Assembly (NCBI GenBank): GCA_028693815.1
Contig: JAQUUP010000012.1
Span: 1-56,734 of the forward strand
Direction: 5' to 3'
DNA: 56,734 nt
DNA from: Candidatus Omnitrophota bacterium
Lineage (GTDB): Bacteria; Omnitrophota; Gorgyraeia; Zapsychrales; Aceulaceae
Position numbers and translations under genes: made by a program
In this document: one piece after another, positions 52,092-56,734 of the stretch
How the letters are laid out: each line of letters begins with the position of its first letter
Position numbering within the stretch: position 1 is the stretch's first letter
Notes under the pieces: model-generated
What the model was told of the DNA's origin: nothing
The model's database searches: none
What the model saw: only the letters and a program-made list of their open reading frames with translations

Positions 52092-52226
52092 TCACATCCT
52101 TTTAAAATTAATTAAAAATAAACATTAACATTAAACTCCTATATACATGCATTGTAAAGGAATATTTTTATTAAAAAATCATTAGAATAAATCTATTTAA
52201 AAAATAAAAATGACAAAACTTACCTA

Positions 52227-54137
52227 ATGTTTTTATTGACGTTCCAGAATACCCATGTTAGCCTAGAAACATTAGAAAAATATAAACGACAAAACTCCAT
52301 GACCTCTATTTCTTCAATAAAATCCTATTTTCAAAATAATAAACTAAAACTTATTTTCTTTCTCATCTTAGTGTCCGTTAACCTTTTTGTGTATTTTCCA
52401 TCATTCTTTCATATCGCGCGTCACGACCAGCTGCTTTACGTTGCGGATGCCGCAGGAAACAACAGTTGGGTTTCTCTCGCGATAAAAAAAGCTATTAATT
52501 ACAACCGCAATCTTCATCTTTTTCCCGGATATAGCCCACCTCTTTTTCGTCCACTCTTTTATTTTGTGCTTGGAACCAAATTGTGGCTCTTTGGCTACAA
52601 TTTTGCCTATTGGCAGATCACAGGTTTTTTGCTCCACCTTGCTGTCCTATGGTTCTTTCTAAGCTTGCTATTTCGAATTCACAAAAGTATCTTCGCAGGA
52701 CTCTTTGTTCTTTTTTTCTCTGTTCTATTCGCAAATATCGAGATGATCATTTGGCATCATATCAACAGCTATATGATTTTTGTTGCCTGTGTTTTGCTTT
52801 GTATTCAAATCTTTTATGAAATAATCCACAATAAAAGCGTGAGCAAAAAACAAACATGGATACTATTCATCTCCCTTCTCATCGCTTGCTTTATTTGCGA
52901 AACAGCGTTCCTTTTTTCCGCCTTCCTTTTTCTTTTATCAAAAATCTTTTTATCTCCTCAAATAAACGAAAAAAGCCTGATATCGCGCCACTGGAGGTTA
53001 ATGGTCATTTCTCCGGCAATAATCTATTTAGCACTCAATCTTCTAAATCTCGCTTCCAATTGGAATATCATTTCAAACCAACAATATTCTTTAGGATCAG
53101 AATCCTTTTCCCTTATCAAAGCGCTTAAAGCCACCTTTATCTCATTTTATTGGTGGTTGTCAAGCGGCCTTTTTCCTGATCTTTTAAGGCCTACAATTTC
53201 ACAAAGAATTACATTTAATAATAATCAGGCTTTCTTAAATCCACAAAGCATTTTTTTCTTAAGAAATATTATTTCTGTGGGGTTTTTGTCCTTAGCGGGT
53301 GCTATTTTGACTTATATATTTATTCTTAAAAAAAGCTTATCAAAAGATTTCCTAAAACAAAGGTGCCTTTTTATCTTTCTTGTTTTAGGTCTTTGGGGCA
53401 TACAAATCATAGTTTTGGGAGCCATGAGAGTTTCGGTATACGGGGTCGATCTTTTAGCCAACTGCAGTTACTATAATTACCTTTTTTGGCCATATCCTAT
53501 AATTATTCTTTATAGCTTTATTGATTTTAATAAGCTGCCCAAGCGCCATCTAATGATCACTTTAAAAATTTTTTCTTTTCTTTGTCTTTCATTCTTAATC
53601 ATTGTCAACGCATCAAAAACTTTTAAACTAAATTTAAATTGCGCTAAAACTTGGGAAAAACAACGCCTTATAATTAAAAAATCAAAAGAACTAATAAAAA
53701 CACATGGTCATGAAAATGACTTTTCATTTATTGCAAATCCCGGAGATGATCTTGCTTTGCCGTGGATACACAAAACCCGCATCGTACCATCAGAAGAACC
53801 TTATGGCTACATGCAAATGCTCTACCCTTCTCTAACGACAAAACAAAACCCCAAATATGTTGTTAGTCTGACAGATAACGAACAACGAAAAAGCCTTCAG
53901 GCCTTGTTAGAAGCACTCGTCAATGAACTAGTCGAAACACCATTGCAATTCTGGAGACCTTCGGATATCAAGCCTCTCCTTTTTCTAATTACAATGTACG
54001 ATCAGCAAGGACAGAAAAAAAAGGCCTTGAAGATCATCAAACGCTTAAAGTCGATAGAGCCTAACAACAAAGAGTGGCAGCAATTCTTAAAATCCCAATT
54101 TGACCTTATGGTACAATCAAGCTTGAAGAACAATTAA
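52227..54137 (+). CDS. GT-C-like polytopic membrane protein, function unknown
   Basis: Up to 636 residues on the plus strand. It has about ten hydrophobic helices between residues 40 and 480, an early acidic loop (FHIARHDQLLYVADAAG) that resembles the Asp-containing first loop of GT-C glycosyltransferases, and a C-terminal soluble part with one TPR-like helix pair (MYDQQGQKKKALKIIKRLKSIEPNN). It may transfer sugar from a lipid carrier in envelope glycan or protein glycosylation; this is tentative. No clear ribosome site precedes the first ATG; the in-frame ATG at 52299 is an alternative start just before the first helix. Confidence 0.75.
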   Translation: MFLLTFQNTHVSLETLEKYKRQNSMTSISSIKSYFQNNKLKLIFFLILVSVNLFVYFPSFFHIARHDQLLYVADAAGNNSWVSLAIKKAINYNRNLHLFPGYSPPLFRPLFYFVLGTKLWLFGYNFAYWQITGFLLHLAVLWFFLSLLFRIHKSIFAGLFVLFFSVLFANIEMIIWHHINSYMIFVACVLLCIQIFYEIIHNKSVSKKQTWILFISLLIACFICETAFLFSAFLFLLSKIFLSPQINEKSLISRHWRLMVISPAIIYLALNLLNLASNWNIISNQQYSLGSESFSLIKALKATFISFYWWLSSGLFPDLLRPTISQRITFNNNQAFLNPQSIFFLRNIISVGFLSLAGAILTYIFILKKSLSKDFLKQRCLFIFLVLGLWGIQIIVLGAMRVSVYGVDLLANCSYYNYLFWPYPIIILYSFIDFNKLPKRHLMITLKIFSFLCLSFLIIVNASKTFKLNLNCAKTWEKQRLIIKKSKELIKTHGHENDFSFIANPGDDLALPWIHKTRIVPSEEPYGYMQMLYPSLTTKQNPKYVVSLTDNEQRKSLQALLEALVNELVETPLQFWRPSDIKPLLFLITMYDQQGQKKKALKIIKRLKSIEPNNKEWQQFLKSQFDLMVQSSLKNN

Positions 54138-54350
54138 CCGCTTACAATCATACAAATCAAATCAAAATTAAGAAAATCTTTAACTAAACACAAAAATTCC
54201 AAACCAATCTTTAACGCACAAAGCACAAAAAGAGCCCTGAACATCTTATCTATTCAGAACTATCGCATCACTCTAATTAAGCTTAAAGAAATTAAACTTC
54301 CTTGCAAATTCAACAACTTTCGTAACCTTTTAATGCATGGACCATAAAAA

Positions 54351-56027
54351 CTAATGATTCACGCCTTCGCTAAGACGTCGTTTTTCATATTCTCTTGCTA
54401 AATTTAATGCAACATCGATATTGCTGACCACATTTTCTTCGCCAATAATAGTGTACAACCCTGACCGTTCCAAAGAAAAAAGAGGCTGAGACCGGACTCC
54501 GGATAAAATTAAAACAATTCCATTTTTTTTCGATTTTTCATAAACTGTTCTCAATGCGTTGATAGCTGTTGCATCAATACTTAAAACATGGCGCATGCGC
54601 AAAATCCGAACTCTCGGTTTTTTATCAATATTATTCATAGCTTCCAAGAAAGTACTAACGACTCCAAAAAAGAACGGTCCATTAATCTCATATATTTCAA
54701 CACCATCTGGGATAATTTTCTTGCTCAAAGAATTTGGATCGTCGCGCTCTTCCTCGTCAACAAACTCTTTTGTGATCATATTTATATTTGATGTTAGCGC
54801 CAACCGACGCATAAAAAGAAATGCTGCCAAAACCATTCCAACCTGGATAGCAACCGACAAATCCAGAACAACCGTTAAACCAAATGTTACCAAAAGCACA
54901 AGAACATCACTTTTCGGTGACCTTAAAATCATCCTAAAAGATCGCCATTCACTCATATGGTAAGCTACGACAACAAGGATCCCAGCTAACGTTGCCATTG
55001 GAATTAATTTAGCCCACTTGCCTAAAAATACCATAATCAACAAAAGAGTTATCGCATGAACGATTCCGGCGACAGGTGTTCGACCACTATTGTGCACATT
55101 AACTGCCGTACGCGCAATGGCGCCTGTTGCTGGTATTCCGCCAAATAAAGGAGAGATCATATTAGCGGCTCCCTGCGCAACTAATTCCATGTTCGAACGA
55201 TGCTTCCCTCCAATCATCCCATCAGAAACAACTGCTGACAGCAAGGATTCAATGGCGGCTAAAATAGCAATCGCGAAAGCTGGTTGAATTAAATTTGGAA
55301 TCATACTAAATTTTATATTAGGTAAAGTAGGAAATGGAATGCCGCTTGAAATATCTCCAAATCTTGCGCCAATAGTCTCGACGGGAATCTTAAAAAAGAA
55401 AACCAAACCAGTCGTTACAATCAGAGCCACAATTGATCCTGGAATTTTTTTCGATATCTTCCCCCATGTTAAAATAATGAGCACCGTTAAGCACGCAATC
55501 AGCAAAGCATAATAATTCGTAGAATGAATATTGTCTTTATACATCATACATTTTTCAAAGAACTCAGACGGCAACGCACCAATATGCAAACCTAAGAAAT
55601 CTTTTATTTGAGATATAAAGATAATCAGTGCAATTCCGCTAGTAAAACCGACTGTTACTGGATAAGGAATAAACTTAATAACGGCGCCAAATCCAAACAA
55701 ACCCATCGCCACCAGCATGATGCCAGCCATAAATGTCGCTACCATAAGACCATCTATGCCATACTGCTGAACAATGCTGTAAACAATCACAACGAAAGCG
55801 CCTGTAGGACCCCCAATCTGAACACGACTCCCCCCAAACGCAGAAATAATAAACCCCGCAATTATAGCCGTTAAAATACCTTTTTCAGGAGACACGCCTG
55901 AAGCTACAGCAAAAGCAATCGCTAAAGGTAAGGCTAAAATACCAACTATAATCCCAGATATAGAATCCATCTGAAATTGTTTAAAAGTATAATTTTTAAG
56001 AGTAGTAAACAGCTTTGGCTTTAACAT
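54351..56027 (-). CDS. SulP-family anion transporter with STAS domain
   Basis: A 558-residue membrane protein. It has the SulP signature near the N-terminus ([22 protein letters not shown], in pieces; [17 protein letters not shown]), [17 protein letters not shown] in the middle and a C-terminal STAS domain (about 440-550, with [11 protein letters not shown] holding the usual regulatory position). It transports sulfate, bicarbonate or another anion, probably with H+ or Na+. The start ATG at 56027 has AAGGA upstream; an ATG at 56063 lacks one. Regions 54138-54350 and 56064-56285 on either side hold no gene or clear hairpin that I can see. Confidence 0.94.
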   Translation of the reverse strand: MLKPKLFTTLKNYTFKQFQMDSISGIIVGILALPLAIAFAVASGVSPEKGILTAIIAGFIISAFGGSRVQIGGPTGAFVVIVYSIVQQYGIDGLMVATFMAGIMLVAMGLFGFGAVIKFIPYPVTVGFTSGIALIIFISQIKDFLGLHIGALPSEFFEKCMMYKDNIHSTNYYALLIACLTVLIILTWGKISKKIPGSIVALIVTTGLVFFFKIPVETIGARFGDISSGIPFPTLPNIKFSMIPNLIQPAFAIAILAAIESLLSAVVSDGMIGGKHRSNMELVAQGAANMISPLFGGIPATGAIARTAVNVHNSGRTPVAGIVHAITLLLIMVFLGKWAKLIPMATLAGILVVVAYHMSEWRSFRMILRSPKSDVLVLLVTFGLTVVLDLSVAIQVGMVLAAFLFMRRLALTSNINMITKEFVDEEERDDPNSLSKKIIPDGVEIYEINGPFFFGVVSTFLEAMNNIDKKPRVRILRMRHVLSIDATAINALRTVYEKSKKNGIVLILSGVRSQPLFSLERSGLYTIIGEENVVSNIDVALNLAREYEKRRLSEGVNH

Positions 56028-56285
56028 ACTTTTTTCCTTACAAACTAATGAAAAATAAAACAATCAATTATCAAACTAAAATAACTCTACAAAATTAAGA
56101 TAGCAACAACATCGCTATTTTTTCAAGATGCGATAACACATCAACAAAAAAATCATTCAAGTAATTAACCCGCAATGGATTTACAAAACTTGATTCTGCA
56201 CAAAGACAAAATGCACAACTGATGCATAACTAAAAAACAAATAACCCATACAATGAATTGGCAACAATTACTTAACTGCCTTTTT

Positions 56286-56546
56286 CTAAAGAAACCCTTG
56301 AGATTTAAAAATATTTTCTATAATAGTTTGAGCAACTTTCCCAGAGGACTCTTCTCCACCGGTAATATTGCAAGCAAATATATATGTCGTTTTGCCATGC
56401 TCAAGAAATCCGACAAACCATCCTAAAGACCCTTTCCCATCAACTCCCATGCCTGAACCTGTCTTTCCATAGAGAGTTCCTTTTTCAGTCGTAGTCACCT
56501 CCATAATATCTCGCAATATCGCAATATTCTTTTCAGAAAAAGGCAT
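56286..56546 (-). pseudogene. C-terminal remnant of a class D beta-lactamase-like protein
   Basis: An 86-residue frame matching only the C-terminal third of class D beta-lactamases or the BlaR1 sensor: LYGKTGSGMG (the KTG box) and LGWFVGFLEH, then YIFACNI and a final helix. The active-site S-x-x-K and S-x-V motifs, which lie in the missing N-terminal part, are not found in any frame upstream to the window edge. In-frame stops occur about 10 codons before the Met. It cannot be an active enzyme on its own. Bases 56547-56734 hold no other gene. Confidence 0.8.
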
Positions 56547-56734
56547 AAAAATAAACCTGAATATTTTAACTACTCATGGCTATCGGCATCTCTTTCTTAA
56601 AACTTTTTTGCTGCAATCATTATCATAACAATTCTTCAATCTTCCTTGTTACATTTGCTCACAATAATCCATTTTTGCAAAATTATCTAAAACGCTAATA
56701 TCTAATTATAACATTCTTATGCACCATATCATTT

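Noticed and set aside
1-56734. Mobile elements, integrase, attachment sites, CRISPR repeats, toxin-antitoxin pairs.
   Set aside because: None was seen; the single tRNA has no integrase nearby and no evenly spaced repeats occur.
56547-56734. Missing N-terminal part of the beta-lactamase-like protein in another frame.
   Set aside because: All three minus-strand frames have stops, and no S-x-x-K context with homology is visible.

Overview
The window is AT-rich bacterial DNA, coding almost entirely on the minus strand. Only two genes read on the plus strand: 11398-13086 and about 52227-54137. It looks like a free-living, Gram-negative, largely anaerobic bacterium. The signs are a DUF2490-type outer-membrane barrel, a lipobox lipoprotein, a DsbD/CcdA-like thiol transporter, a class I hybrid-cluster protein under an Rrf2 regulator, many Na+/H+ antiporters, and a tRNA gene without encoded CCA. 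The gene mix reminds me of candidate phyla such as Omnitrophota, but that is a guess from style, not a proven assignment. No insertion sequence, prophage, integrase or CRISPR array was seen. The window reads as chromosomal backbone.

Layout. 1-2725: leucyl aminopeptidase (cut by the window edge) and citrate synthase behind a clear sigma-70-type promoter. 2839-7827: a tight signalling cluster of two CheY-like receivers, a free Hpt protein, a CheX-like protein, a hybrid histidine kinase and an HD-GYP response regulator. 7890-11296: surE, mutY, nadK and a HAD phosphatase. 11398-13086: a secreted FGE-fold protein. 13093-15798: YqaA-like membrane protein, TrmH/SpoU methyltransferase, SET-domain protein, QueH and a SnoaL-like protein behind a structured leader. 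15991-26833: an antiporter-EIIA fusion, a split cobalamin-dependent methionine synthase, EamA, ACT and CoA-binding proteins, a short pyruvate kinase, a cNMP/MinD-like/patatin fusion and two envelope proteins. 27013-28943: split transketolase and tRNA-Lys(CTT).

29128-37131: a DsbD-like protein, a DUF1846 protein, a PurF paralogue that starts Met-Ser instead of Met-Cys, and CarB. 37255-40149: an Rrf2-ferredoxin-hcp operon with a perfect palindromic operator. 40228-43709: class II aldolase, TtcA, DUF2490 barrel, CrcB/FluC and an ArsP-like permease. 43710-44481: a gene-poor stretch that holds two tiny lysine-rich genes behind a long folded leader. 44482-48334: ABC-F protein, EIIA-CBS protein and an NhaD/ArsB-type transporter in one operon with visible promoter and terminator. 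48510-56063: Na/Pi symporter, CBS-containing antiporter, GT-C-like membrane protein and SulP transporter. The last gene is an N-terminally truncated class D beta-lactamase remnant.

Recurring themes: (i) monovalent-cation and anion transport tied to soluble sensor modules (EIIA twice, CBS twice, STAS, PhoU-like) with no PTS sugar permease in view; (ii) proteins that keep a fold but have lost a signature catalytic residue (PurF-like, CheX-like, the Hpt domain of the kinase, the second ATP site of ABC-F, the FGE-like protein); (iii) unusual transcript starts, with two probable leaderless mRNAs, a promoter inside a terminator and two structured leaders. The most promising undescribed elements are the PurF-like/DUF1846 pair, the riboswitch-like leader upstream of the SnoaL-queH operon, and the tiny lysine-rich genes with a leader of about 200 nt.
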